Shown here one piece after another: positions 8,598-16,378 of a stretch of 64,000 bases of DNA. This stretch comes from Nocardioides kribbensis (GTDB lineage Bacteria; Actinomycetota; Actinomycetes; Propionibacteriales; Nocardioidaceae). The notes below the pieces were generated by a model that was given only the letters and a program-made list of their open reading frames with translations, was not told the origin of the DNA and did not search any database. The stretch covers positions 248,001 to 312,000 of the forward strand of contig NZ_JADCLL010000004.1 of assembly GCF_015070375.1 (NCBI RefSeq), read 5' to 3'. The position numbers and the translations under genes are program-made. Each line of letters opens with the position of its first letter. The stretch's first letter is position 1.

Positions 8598-9280
8598 CGG
8601 GCGGCGTCCGTGCGTGGCTGCAGGCTCTCCCCGTCACCGCGCGGGTCGGTCCCACGCTCGACCCGCGCGAGGTGCACCAGGATCAGCACCGAGGAGACCG
8701 CGGCCCAGACGCACCACAGCGAGGCGAACGCGTCGGCGTAGGCGTAGCCGACGACGAGCAGGCCGACGAGGTTGGCCAGGCCGAAGGCCGTGATCCACCG
8801 GTGGCCGGCCAGGACGCAGGCGCCGACCACGGCCACGATGTAGAGGCCGGTGGAGATCTCGGGCTCGCCGAGGCCGACGTAGTAGACGATCGCGTGGTCG
8901 CGCACCGTGGTCCGCACCCCGCCCGTCCACAGGTGCCAGGCCATGTAGGCGCCGACGGCTCCCCCGAGCGCCACGAAGGGCGCGACGAGACCCCGCCGGT
9001 CGGGCCGGGCGACCAGGAGCACCGCCAGCGGGAGGTAGAGCGGCAGGAAGGGCAGGGCGAAGACGACGTAGGCCAGCGCGGCGCGGTGGGCGGTGGTGTC
9101 GGAGACCAGCCCGTCGGCACCGGCCCAGACCAGGGCCTCCACCAGCTGGTGGACCGCGAAGAGCACCGGCAGCGCGGCCAGCGGCAGCTCGCGGGGCGCG
9201 CGCACCTCGCGCAGGGCCAGGGCGCCGAGGGGCAGGACGACGGCGCCGGCGACGAGGTCGGCCTGGAGGGAGAAGCACAC
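8594..9280 (-). CDS. DUF6629-like polytopic membrane protein
   Basis: 228 residues with about seven hydrophobic segments (for example AGAVVLPLGALAL, LAYVVFALPFLPLYLPLAVLL, YIVAVVGACVLAG). The N-terminus reads VCFSLQADLVAG; starting with (M/V)CFS is the hallmark of this small family, which is why GTG at 9280 is chosen over an in-frame codon 39 nt upstream. Charged residues are few inside membrane segments, giving no hint of a transport role. It is the first gene of a two-gene unit with the zinc-finger gene. Function unknown. Confidence 0.72.
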   Translation of the reverse strand: MCFSLQADLVAGAVVLPLGALALREVRAPRELPLAALPVLFAVHQLVEALVWAGADGLVSDTTAHRAALAYVVFALPFLPLYLPLAVLLVARPDRRGLVAPFVALGGAVGAYMAWHLWTGGVRTTVRDHAIVYYVGLGEPEISTGLYIVAVVGACVLAGHRWITAFGLANLVGLLVVGYAYADAFASLWCVWAAVSSVLILVHLARVERGTDPRGDGESLQPRTDAAR

Positions 9281-9365
9281 GCGACCAGTGGAGCACCCGG
9301 GCCGCGCCGTGGTGCTCACCCGGGGGGAGACCGGCGCGGCGACCGGCGCGGCGAGCGCCGACGGG

Positions 9366-10031
9366 TCAGACCGACTCGACCCAGGCGAAGGGCACGCGCA
9401 GCACCGCCCGGCCGGCGCGCAGGTGGTAGCTCGTGCGGCCGACCTTCACCACGACGCCGACCCGGCCGTGGTGCTCCCCCGCGACCGTGACCCGCACCCG
9501 GGAGCCGACCGGCAGCCGGGTGGGTCGACCGCCCGTGCGCAGCAGGGCCAGCTCGGCCTCGTAGTTGGGGTGGTGCACCGCTGGGCGGCCGTGGTGGGTC
9601 CAGGTCAGCACGTGGGCGAGGTCGAAGCGGCGTGAGCAGCGCCCGCAGGTCATCACCCGCTCGGGGCGGCGGTGGCGCCCCGAGGTGTGTCCCGCCGCGC
9701 ACACGCCGAGCCAGGCCGGCTCGACGCCCGGGGCGTCGGCGGGCACGCAGCGACGCCCCGAGGAGCCCAGCGCGAGGGCGGTGCGGCGCCAGGTCTCGTC
9801 GTGACCGTGGCGCGGGCCCACCAGCGCGTGGGCGATCTCGTGGAGGATCGTGTCGCGGACCTCGGCCTCGGAGTGCAGCACCGTCAGCGGGGCGCTGAGC
9901 CCGATCACCCGCGGCCCGAAGCGGCACACCCCGGCCCGACGCTTGGCGGAGTCGAGCTCCACGCTCCACCCCGGCGGCCCGTGGCGCTCGAGCAGGTGCT
10001 CGGCGAGGGCGAAGGCGTCGCTCAGGTCCAT
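9366..10031 (-). CDS. SprT-like zinc metalloprotease domain protein
   Basis: 221 residues. RDTILHEIAHALVGPRHGHDETW holds the HExxH zinc motif plus a downstream His, as in SprT/Spartan-like domains, and two CxxC-type pairs follow (GVCAAGHT, MTCGRCSRRF), the usual zinc ribbon of these proteins. The C-terminal ~50 residues (VGSRVRVTVAGEHHGRVGVVVKVG) look like a small beta domain. Bacterial SprT-like proteins are poorly characterised; eukaryotic Spartan cleaves DNA-protein crosslinks. ATG at 10031 begins MDLSDAFALAEHLL, the family start. Confidence 0.82.
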   Translation of the reverse strand: MDLSDAFALAEHLLERHGPPGWSVELDSAKRRAGVCRFGPRVIGLSAPLTVLHSEAEVRDTILHEIAHALVGPRHGHDETWRRTALALGSSGRRCVPADAPGVEPAWLGVCAAGHTSGRHRRPERVMTCGRCSRRFDLAHVLTWTHHGRPAVHHPNYEAELALLRTGGRPTRLPVGSRVRVTVAGEHHGRVGVVVKVGRTSYHLRAGRAVLRVPFAWVESV

Positions 10032-10159
10032 GGCAGGACCGTACGTCGCGACGCCGACAGGCGGGCGGGGCGATCCACAGGACACCGGCGCCCGGGCGGG
10101 ACACGCCGGTGCCGGCCGCGCCGGACCACGCGCACCACGGTTTCGCTAGCGAAACAGGC

Positions 10160-10215
10160 TCAGTCGGCTCGTTCAGCCCCGTCGGCTCGTTCGGCCCCGT
10201 CGACTCGTTCGGCCC
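10160..10215. repeat. 18-bp tandem repeat, three copies
   Basis: Three in-frame copies of an 18-bp unit (gtcggctcgttcggcccc with one substitution in two of the copies) encode the Asp-Gly-Ala-Glu-Arg tail of the small membrane protein. Copy number of such units often varies between strains. Confidence 0.8.
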
Positions 10216-10372
10216 CGTCGGCCTGGGCCAACCGCTCGTGCAGCCGGGCGCGGACCTCGTCGGCGCCGAGGGTCGAGCGGCGCCGCTGGTCGCGCGCGAC
10301 GACCACCCCGGTGGCCGCGACCCCGGCGAGCCCGGCGACGCCGAGCAGCCTCCACACCTTCGTCGACCTCAT
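10160..10372 (-). CDS. Small single-helix membrane protein with repeat tail
   Basis: 70 residues. A hydrophobic helix (LLGVAGLAGVAATGVVVA, residues 9-26) is followed by a basic patch and a helical segment, then a tail repeated from an 18-bp DNA unit (DGAER-V/A). GGAGGAG stands 9 nt before the ATG at 10372, a strong ribosome site. The start is only 17 nt from the divergent start at 10390, so the promoters must overlap. No known family. Confidence 0.6.
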   Translation of the reverse strand: MRSTKVWRLLGVAGLAGVAATGVVVARDQRRRSTLGADEVRARLHERLAQADGAERVDGAERADGAERAD

Positions 10373-10389
10373 CGAGCAGACTCCTCCTC

Positions 10390-11010
10390 ATGTCCTCGCC
10401 GTCCGCCCCGCTGTCCCTCGACGTGGCCGTGGACCTCACGCGCACCGGCGACCTGTGGCTCTTCCGCGGGCGCTCCACCGCCGACCACGCTATCCGGGTG
10501 CTGACCAACGCGCCGGTCAACCACGTCGGCATGGCGGTCGTGCTCGACGACCTGCCGCCGCTGATGTGGCACGCCGAGCTGGGCAAGGGCCTGCGCGACG
10601 TGTGGACCGGGCAGCACCAGCGCGGGGTGCAGCTGCACGACCTGCGCGAGGCGGTGCAGCAGTGGTGCGGGCGCTACGAGCAGCGCGCCTGGCTGCGCCA
10701 GCTCGACACCGCGGTGACCCGGGAGATGGAGGACGCCGTGCTGCGCACGGTGGCCCGCCTCGACGGCACGCCGTTCCCCTCGACGGTCGCCCTGGCCGGG
10801 CGCTGGGCGCGGGGCCGGATCCGGCGGGCCGCCCCGGCCGAGCTGACCTACTGCGCCGAGGTGGTCGCCGCCACCTACACCGCGATGGGGCTGCTCGACG
10901 ACGACCGCCCCACGAACTTCTACGACCCCGGCATGTTCTGGTCGGGCGACGAGATGGGGCTGCTGCGCGGCGCGCGGCTCGGCGACGAGATCGCCGTCGC
11001 CGTGCCCTGA
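10390..11010 (+). CDS. Permuted NlpC/P60 (YiiX-like) cysteine hydrolase family protein
   Basis: 206 residues. TGDLWLFRGRST near residue 20, NHVGMAVVLDD (His about residue 44) and the downstream LTYCAEVVAATYTAMGL (Cys about 159) follow the circularly permuted papain-like layout in which the His precedes the Cys. Such proteins are lipid- or peptidoglycan-amide hydrolases or acyltransferases. There is no signal peptide, so it would be intracellular. The ATG has no Shine-Dalgarno in the 17-nt spacer to the divergent gene and may be leaderless. Confidence 0.7.
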   Translation: MSSPSAPLSLDVAVDLTRTGDLWLFRGRSTADHAIRVLTNAPVNHVGMAVVLDDLPPLMWHAELGKGLRDVWTGQHQRGVQLHDLREAVQQWCGRYEQRAWLRQLDTAVTREMEDAVLRTVARLDGTPFPSTVALAGRWARGRIRRAAPAELTYCAEVVAATYTAMGLLDDDRPTNFYDPGMFWSGDEMGLLRGARLGDEIAVAVP

Positions 11011-11034
11011 GCGGCGCCCGGCCGCGCGGCGGGG

Positions 11035-11517
11035 TCAGTCCAGGGCGTCGGCGGGCAGCTCGGCGCCGCGGTCGGTGAGCTGCCACACGCCCGGGCGGGG
11101 GGCCACCAGGAAGCCGTCGTCGGCGAGCTCCTTGCGCGCCCACCGCACGGCGGTGCGCCAGCGCACCTCACCGGTGGGGCCGACCTCGCGGTCACCCTCG
11201 CGCAGCACCTCGGCCATGCGCTCCTCGAGCTCGAGCATCACCAGCTCGGCCTCGCGCTCCCCGCCGACCTCCTGCAGCACCCGGATGATGTAGGGCTTGA
11301 AGTCGTCCTGGTGGGTGCGGCGCCGCGGCTTGGCCGGTGCGGCGGCCGACTTGGAGGAGCCCGGCACCCGCGCGGTGGACCCCGAGGGGGCCGCCGTGCT
11401 GCGGCGGCGCACCGGTGTCGCCTTGGGCGGCGCCACGGGCTCGGGGGGACGCTTCGGCATCCCGTGCACACAGGTGCTCAGCGGCAGGTCGCACAGCTCG
11501 CAGTAGTCCTCGGCCAC
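11035..11517 (-). CDS. Winged-helix protein with Cys-rich N-terminus (Mrr N-terminal-like)
   Basis: 160 residues. Residues 1-20 carry YCELCDLPLSTCVHG, a probable metal site, then a Pro/Ala/Arg-rich linker, then a winged-helix module (FKPYIIRVLQEVGGEREA, RWRTAVRWARKELADDGFL, WQLTDRGAEL) like the N-terminal domain of Mrr restriction enzymes. No nuclease domain follows, so it may bind DNA as a regulator or adaptor. GTG at 11517 is chosen because the Cys motif begins at once and a purine-rich stretch precedes it. Confidence 0.65.
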   Translation of the reverse strand: MAEDYCELCDLPLSTCVHGMPKRPPEPVAPPKATPVRRRSTAAPSGSTARVPGSSKSAAAPAKPRRRTHQDDFKPYIIRVLQEVGGEREAELVMLELEERMAEVLREGDREVGPTGEVRWRTAVRWARKELADDGFLVAPRPGVWQLTDRGAELPADALD

Positions 11518-11572
11518 GCCCCCGACCGTACGTCGTGCCCGCCGCTCCCGGCCACACGGGGCCCGGGCAGGA

Positions 11573-12568
11573 TCACCAGCGGTGGTGCACCTGGGCGCGG
11601 AAGCGCGCGTCGTAGAGGTCGCGGACGCCCTCGAGCAGGGCGGGGGCCAGCGGCGGCAGCGCGCCGGCGGCGGCGTTGGCCCGGGCCTGCCCGGGGTTGC
11701 GGGCGCCGGGGATGACGGTGGTGACGCCGGGCTGCTGCCACACCCAGGCCAGGGCGACCTGGGCGGGCGTGGCGCCCTCGGGGCCGTGCTCGGCGACCAG
11801 GGCGGAGAACTCCTGGGCGGCCCGCACGCCGGTGGCGAAGTCGACCCCGGAGAAGGTCTCACCGACGTCGAAGGCGCTGCCGTCACGGTTGTAGGTGCGG
11901 TGGTCGTCGGCGGCGAAGGTGGTGGTCTCGTCGTAGGTCCCGCTGAGCAGGCCCGAGGCCAGCGGCACGCGCGCCAGGACACCGACGCCGGCCTCCTCCG
12001 CGGCGGGCAGCACGGCGTCGAGCGGCTTGAGCCGGAAGGCATTGAGGATGATCTGCACGCTGGCCACGTGGGGGCGCGCGATCGCGTCGAGGGCCTGGTC
12101 GGTGGTCTCGACGCTGAGGCCGTAGGCGGCGATCGCCCCGTCGTCGACGAGGGTGTCGAGGGCCTCGTAGGTGGCGTCGGAGGTCACGGTGGCCGAGGGC
12201 GGGCAGTGCAGCTGGACCAGGTCGAGCCGGTCGACGCCGAGGTTGCGGCGCGAGCGGTCGACCCAGCCGCGGAAGTGCTCGAGGGTGTAGCTCTCCGGCA
12301 CCTGCTCGGCGCGGCGGCCCATCTTGGTGGCCACGGTGAGCGCGGCGTCGGGGTGGTCGGCCACGAAGCGGCCGATGACCTGCTCGCTGCGGCCGTCGCC
12401 GTAGACGTCGGCGGTGTCGAACAGCGTCACCCCGGCCTCCAGGGAGGTCTCGAGCACGGCGCGGGCGTCGTGCTCGCTCACCTCGCCCCAGTCGGCGCCG
12501 AGCTGCCAGGTGCCGAGTCCGACGGTGGAGACGTCACGGCCGGTGCGGCCCAGGGTGCGGTGGTCCAT
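11573..12568 (-). CDS. Aldo/keto reductase
   Basis: 331 residues, a full (beta/alpha)8 AKR. The N-terminus LGRTGRDVSTVGLGTWQLG, the DTADVYGDGRSEQVIG block (Asp and Tyr of the catalytic tetrad), TVATKMGR (catalytic Lys) and LDLVQLHCP (His) are all present, and VIPGARNPGQARANA near the end binds NADP(H). The usual substrates are aldehydes and ketones; the specific one cannot be told. A GTG six codons upstream is an alternative start. It follows the RlmC gene in the same direction with a 51-nt gap. Confidence 0.9.
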   Translation of the reverse strand: MDHRTLGRTGRDVSTVGLGTWQLGADWGEVSEHDARAVLETSLEAGVTLFDTADVYGDGRSEQVIGRFVADHPDAALTVATKMGRRAEQVPESYTLEHFRGWVDRSRRNLGVDRLDLVQLHCPPSATVTSDATYEALDTLVDDGAIAAYGLSVETTDQALDAIARPHVASVQIILNAFRLKPLDAVLPAAEEAGVGVLARVPLASGLLSGTYDETTTFAADDHRTYNRDGSAFDVGETFSGVDFATGVRAAQEFSALVAEHGPEGATPAQVALAWVWQQPGVTTVIPGARNPGQARANAAAGALPPLAPALLEGVRDLYDARFRAQVHHRW

Positions 12569-12619
12569 GGCCGCGACTCTAGCCACGCCGGCCCACGCCC
12601 CCGACCCGTCAGCGACCCG

Positions 12620-13744
12620 TCAGCGGCGCTCGAGCAGCACCATCACCTCGTGGTGGGTGGTCTGGGGGAACATGTCGAACAACCGCGCCAGGCGCGGGGC
12701 GAAGGACGGCAGCGCGGCCAGGTCGCGGGCCAGCGAGACGGCGTTGCAGCTGGAGTAGACGACGTGGCCGACCCCGGAGCCCTCCAGCCACGCGCACAGC
12801 TCGGGCCCGACGCCGCGCCGCGGCGGGTTGAGCACCACCAGCTCGGGGCCGGCCTCCTGCGCCTGCGCCCACGTCGTGGCGTCGGAGGCCTCGAAGCGCA
12901 GGCCCGGCAGCCGGGCGTCCTCGGCGGTGGCGCGCGCGGCGGCGACCGCCTCCTCGCTGACCTCCACCCCGGTGACCAGGCGCCCGGGGGCCGCGACGTG
13001 CAGCGCGAAGCCGCCGACCCCGCAGTAGAGGTCCCACACCGAGGCCGGGGCGACCTCCTCGACCCAGTCGCGGCCCTGGCGGTAGAGCGCGGCCGCGACC
13101 TCGGTGTTGGTCTGGAAGAAGCCCTGGGGCCGCAGCCGCAGGGTGAGCCCGTTGACCCGCATCGCCAGCGTCTCGCGCGGGCTCAGCGCGATCTCGCGCT
13201 CGCCCTCCAGCACGGCCTTGTGCTCGGGCTGCACGTTGGCCGAGACCACCACCAGCTCGGGCAGCGCGGCGTGGAGGGCCGGGAGGTGCTTGCGGATCCG
13301 GGTGACCGGCTCGGTGGAGCGCAGCACGAAGCGCACCATGAGCTCACCGTCGGGCGAGCGGGTCACGAGCAGGTGCTTGAGCTCGCCGCGCCGCGTCGCG
13401 AGGTCGTACGGCGCCACCGCGGCGCGGGTGACGAAGTCGGCCAGGGCGGGCAGGGCGGCGGCCAGGCCGGGCTCGTGCAGGCCGCAGTCGCGCAGGTCGA
13501 CGCCGGCCCCCGACGGGTCGAGGATCCCCAGCGTCGGGGCCTCGAGCGTGCCGGCGACCACCATCTTGGCCTTGTTGCGGAAGCCCTCCTCGCGACTGCG
13601 GTGGGGCTCCAGCCACGTCAGGTCGGGCCACGCGGCCAGCAGCCCGCGACAGTGACGCTGCTTGGCGGCGACCTGGTCGTCGTAGGCCTGACCCATCCAG
13701 GCGCACGAGCGGCAGCGACCCGCGTCGAAGTGGTGGCACTGCAC
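12620..13744 (-). CDS. rlmC: 23S rRNA (uracil-5)-methyltransferase, RlmC-like
   Basis: 374 residues. CHHFDAGRCRSC at the N-terminus and a further Cys supply the iron-sulfur ligands of the RlmC/RlmD family. The class I SAM fold follows: WDLYCGVGGFALHVA, VTGVEVSEEAV, LNPPRRGVG and the catalytic YSSCNAVSLARDL. The absence of a TRAM domain and the length fit RlmC (m5U747 in E. coli) better than RlmD or TrmA, but in Gram-positives the position specificity of this family varies, so the target base is inferred. Confidence 0.85.
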   Translation of the reverse strand: MQCHHFDAGRCRSCAWMGQAYDDQVAAKQRHCRGLLAAWPDLTWLEPHRSREEGFRNKAKMVVAGTLEAPTLGILDPSGAGVDLRDCGLHEPGLAAALPALADFVTRAAVAPYDLATRRGELKHLLVTRSPDGELMVRFVLRSTEPVTRIRKHLPALHAALPELVVVSANVQPEHKAVLEGEREIALSPRETLAMRVNGLTLRLRPQGFFQTNTEVAAALYRQGRDWVEEVAPASVWDLYCGVGGFALHVAAPGRLVTGVEVSEEAVAAARATAEDARLPGLRFEASDATTWAQAQEAGPELVVLNPPRRGVGPELCAWLEGSGVGHVVYSSCNAVSLARDLAALPSFAPRLARLFDMFPQTTHHEVMVLLERR

Positions 13745-13775
13745 GGGGCGAGGCTACGGGCCGGGCCCGCAGGGG

Positions 13776-14807
13776 TCAGCGCTGGGCGGGCTGCCGGGTG
13801 GGCTGCTGGGCGGGCTGCTGGGTCGGCTGCTGGCCGGGAGCCACGGTGACCGTGGTCGGCTCGGAGACGCTGCCCTCGGCCAGGGGCCGGTCGGCGAAGC
13901 GCCAGCGGTAGGTCGTGGTCTGCTCCGGGGTGACGGTGACCGTGGCGTCGACGGCCTCGGCGGGGACGACCTGCACGGTCTCCCAGCCGCCGGCGACCTG
14001 GCGCTCGAGCACGAGCGTGCCGCGCACGACCGGCTCGCCGGAGCCGTCGCGCAGGACGCCGGTGAGCACCGTGCCCCTCGGGGCCGGGCGAGCGGCCATG
14101 ACGGTCGTGGTGGTCAGGCCCTCGAGGTCGTAGGTGGTCGTGCCGGTGGCGTCGCCGACGCGCAGCGCGTCGAGGGCGAAGCGGTTGCCGTCGCAGCCGA
14201 AGCCGACCGTGCGGAAGCCGGGCCCGTCGCCGCGCTCGGCGATCATCGCCGCGAGCGTCGAGGGGGCGGCGGTGGCGCCGCCGACGGCGCGGCGGGTGGC
14301 CATGTCGTAGCGCGACCAGGTGTAGGTGAGGCCGGTGGTCTCCACGCTGGTCCACGCACCGGCGGGCGCCGAGACGTCGGCGCGGCCGAACCAGTAGGTG
14401 GTGGTGCCGAAGTCGGCGGGCTCCTGGTAGCCCACCCACGCGACGCCCGCGGCGCCGCGCGGCGCCTGCACCGAGAGGCCCGACGTCGTGGTCGAGGCCA
14501 TCGAGCGGGCGTAGCTCAGCGAGCCCAGCGCCGTGCCGCCGGCGAGGTCGTAGCGCAGGCTGCGCTCCCCCGCGGGCGCCTGGTCGGGGCCCAGCCCGAC
14601 GAACGGCTGCGGCACCTCGGCCGTGCGCTCGTAGAGCCGCGCGCACCCGACGTAGGACAGCTCGATCGGGCCGCCCACGGGCAGGTCGGTGCCGCGCACC
14701 ACGACGGTGGCGTCGCCCGCGGCGGAGGCCGGGGAGGAGAGCGAGGGCACCAGGAGCGCGCCCAGCACGCCGAGGACCACTCCGGACCTGACCAGCACCT
14801 GCCGCAC
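13776..14807 (-). CDS. Secreted protein with Gln/Pro-repeat C-terminus
   Basis: 343 residues with a Sec signal peptide (VRSGVVLGVLGALLVPSLSSPASAA). The GTG at 14807 with GGAGG 7 nt upstream gives exactly this signal, whereas the longer in-frame extension would bury it. The middle is beta-rich (VVVRGTDLPVGGPIELSYVGC, TTYWFGRADVSAPAG, FGCDGNRFALDALRVG); the segment near residue 260 may be an Ig-like or Big domain. The tail is PTQQPAQQPTRQPAQ repeats. No family is recognised. Confidence 0.65.
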   Translation of the reverse strand: MRQVLVRSGVVLGVLGALLVPSLSSPASAAGDATVVVRGTDLPVGGPIELSYVGCARLYERTAEVPQPFVGLGPDQAPAGERSLRYDLAGGTALGSLSYARSMASTTTSGLSVQAPRGAAGVAWVGYQEPADFGTTTYWFGRADVSAPAGAWTSVETTGLTYTWSRYDMATRRAVGGATAAPSTLAAMIAERGDGPGFRTVGFGCDGNRFALDALRVGDATGTTTYDLEGLTTTTVMAARPAPRGTVLTGVLRDGSGEPVVRGTLVLERQVAGGWETVQVVPAEAVDATVTVTPEQTTTYRWRFADRPLAEGSVSEPTTVTVAPGQQPTQQPAQQPTRQPAQR

Positions 14808-14927
14808 CTGCTGCCTCCGCGCACACGAGACCGAGAGCCGGGTGGGGGTGCCCGGTCCTCGGAGTCTAGGGCGGTGCACCCCCCACGTCTGCGGGAGCCG
14901 GCGAACTGATGCCCACATCTGGGGAAA

Positions 14928-14961
14928 CACCCCCCCTCCGGGCGAGCGCCGGAGGGGGGTG
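14928..14961 (-). terminator. Strong hairpin downstream of the NlpC/P60 gene
   Basis: Arms 14928-14941 (caccccccctccgg) and 14949-14961 (ccggaggggggtg) pair almost perfectly around a 7-nt loop. It lies 50 nt after the NlpC/P60 stop and before the next gene on the same strand. There is no clear U-run, as is common in actinobacteria. Confidence 0.6.
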
Positions 14962-15011
14962 CGCCGCGGACGAGTGGCCCCGACGGGCGGTCCGGGACGG
15001 GCGTGCCGGGC

Positions 15012-15560
15012 TCAGCGCACCCGGCCGAAGAACCGCTGGTCGGTCCAGATCTTCGTGCGCTCGACGTCGGCCTCGGAGTTGGCGGCGTTCCACATGTAGC
15101 CGTCGCCGGCGTAGATGCCGACGTGGTAGACCCCGCCGCCGTCGTAGAAGAAGACCAGGTCGCCGGGGCGGGCCTCGGCGGGGGTGACGCGCTGGGTGCG
15201 GTCGACCTGGGCCGCCGAGGAGTGCGGCAGCGCCTCGCCGACGGCGTTGCGGAAGACGAACTGCGTGAAGCCCGAGCAGTCGAAGGCGTCGGGCCCGGCT
15301 GCGCCGTAGCGGTAGACGTCGTCGGCCTGGGCGCGGGCCACGCCCAGGATCCGCTCCGCACGGGTCGGGCCGTCGTCACGGCGGGCGTCGGCGGTCCGGG
15401 TGGTCTCGGTGCCCCGGGCGGTCTGGGCGCTCTGGCGCTCGGCCGGTGCCGCCTCCGCGGCGCGCGCGGTGTCGAGGGTGAGCCCGGTGCCGAGCACCGT
15501 GCTGGTGGCCATGGCGGCGACGAGGGTCGCCCCGAGGGTGCGCATGCGGGTGTGGGTCAT
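15012..15560 (-). CDS. Secreted NlpC/P60 peptidoglycan hydrolase
   Basis: 182 residues. A signal peptide (LGATLVAAMATSTVLGTGL to about residue 35) is followed by a charged linker and an NlpC/P60 domain: AFDCSGFTQFVF with the catalytic Cys, RPGDLVFFYDGGGVYHVGIYAGDG with the catalytic His, and WNAANSEADV. The enzyme should cut D-Glu/mDAP bonds in peptidoglycan stems outside the cell. The 5' leader holds a probable c-di-AMP riboswitch, the same arrangement known for actinobacterial wall hydrolases, so expression is probably turned down when c-di-AMP is high. Confidence 0.9.
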   Translation of the reverse strand: MTHTRMRTLGATLVAAMATSTVLGTGLTLDTARAAEAAPAERQSAQTARGTETTRTADARRDDGPTRAERILGVARAQADDVYRYGAAGPDAFDCSGFTQFVFRNAVGEALPHSSAAQVDRTQRVTPAEARPGDLVFFYDGGGVYHVGIYAGDGYMWNAANSEADVERTKIWTDQRFFGRVR

Positions 15561-15569
15561 CGGTGGTCC

Positions 15570-15735
15570 TCAGGCATCGCCTGCGGAAGGGGTCCTGTCG
15601 GGTTCGGGCGCCTGTGCCCGGCCGGTGCTCCCTCGCGGTCGCTCCGGCTCCACCCCGAGCCGCGGCTGCGCCGCGGCGTCCTGCTCGGGTCTCCCGCGCC
15701 CGTCACTGCGTGCTGCTGGGGTCACCCCGGCGCCG
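15570..15735 (-). promoter_or_regulatory. Probable ydaO-type c-di-AMP riboswitch
   Basis: In the leader of the NlpC/P60 gene the minus strand shows the conserved elements in the right order: cgggagacccgag near 15690, ggggtggagccgg at 15644-15656, a purine-rich stretch, gaacccgacag at about 15595-15605 and cgcaggcg at 15578-15585, just before the start codon region. These are the signature loops of the ydaO aptamer. Identified by eye; a covariance-model search would settle the limits. Confidence 0.68.
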
Positions 15736-15946
15736 TGACGGGCCTCGGCTCGGGCCGGGTGCCTCCGGTGTGCCGGAGGAGGCACCGAGGTTGCCACGGC
15801 CCCCCGGGTGCCGATCAAGCCGACACCCGGTGACCCTTCTCACCGCCGCCCGGCGTCACGCCGATGACTCCACGGGACACCGCCGGTCTGCACACCCGCA
15901 CACCGGTCGCGCCACTGCCCGACCGCCGCCGACCCGAGGAGCCCCG

Positions 15947-16354
15947 ATGCCGGTCCTGCTGAACCCCTACCTCCACCTCCACGGCACCGCCCGCGAGGCG
16001 ATGACCCACTACCAGTCGCTCTTCGGCGGTGAGCTCGACGTGATGACCTTCGCGCAGATGGGCGAGCAGGGCGAGCACGCCGACCAGGTCATGCACGCCA
16101 TGCTGCGCGGCGAGCACGGCGTCACGCTGATGGCCGCCGACGTCCCGCCGGGCATGACCGTGGCCCCCGGCGACACCGTGACCCTCAGCCTGAGCGGCGA
16201 CGACGAGCCCCGGCTGCGCGGATGGTTCGAGGCGCTGGCCGAGGGCGGCCAGGTGCACGTGCCGCTGGAGCGGCAGGTGTGGGGCGACGTCTTCGGCCAG
16301 TGCGCCGACCGCTTCGGCGTCACGTGGCTGGTCAACATCGCGGCCCCGGCCTGA
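15947..16354 (+). CDS. VOC superfamily protein, PhnB-like
   Basis: 135 residues, one complete PhnB-type domain: NPYLHLHGTAREAMTHYQSLFGG, MHAMLRGEHGVTLMAADVP, DTVTLSLSGDD and VPLERQVWGDVFGQCADRFG followed by TWLVNI. These proteins belong to the glyoxalase/bleomycin resistance fold but usually lack a proven activity. GAGGAG precedes the ATG at 15947 by 6 nt. The gene converges on the PhoD gene, 24 nt between stops. Confidence 0.85.
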   Translation: MPVLLNPYLHLHGTAREAMTHYQSLFGGELDVMTFAQMGEQGEHADQVMHAMLRGEHGVTLMAADVPPGMTVAPGDTVTLSLSGDDEPRLRGWFEALAEGGQVHVPLERQVWGDVFGQCADRFGVTWLVNIAAPA

Positions 16355-16378
16355 TCCGGCGCGGCACGACGTACGCCG

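Noticed and set aside
12589..12619. Short direct repeat cgacccgtcagc between the aldo/keto reductase and rlmC genes.
   Set aside because: Only two adjacent copies of about 11 bp at a gene end; no structure or function suggested.
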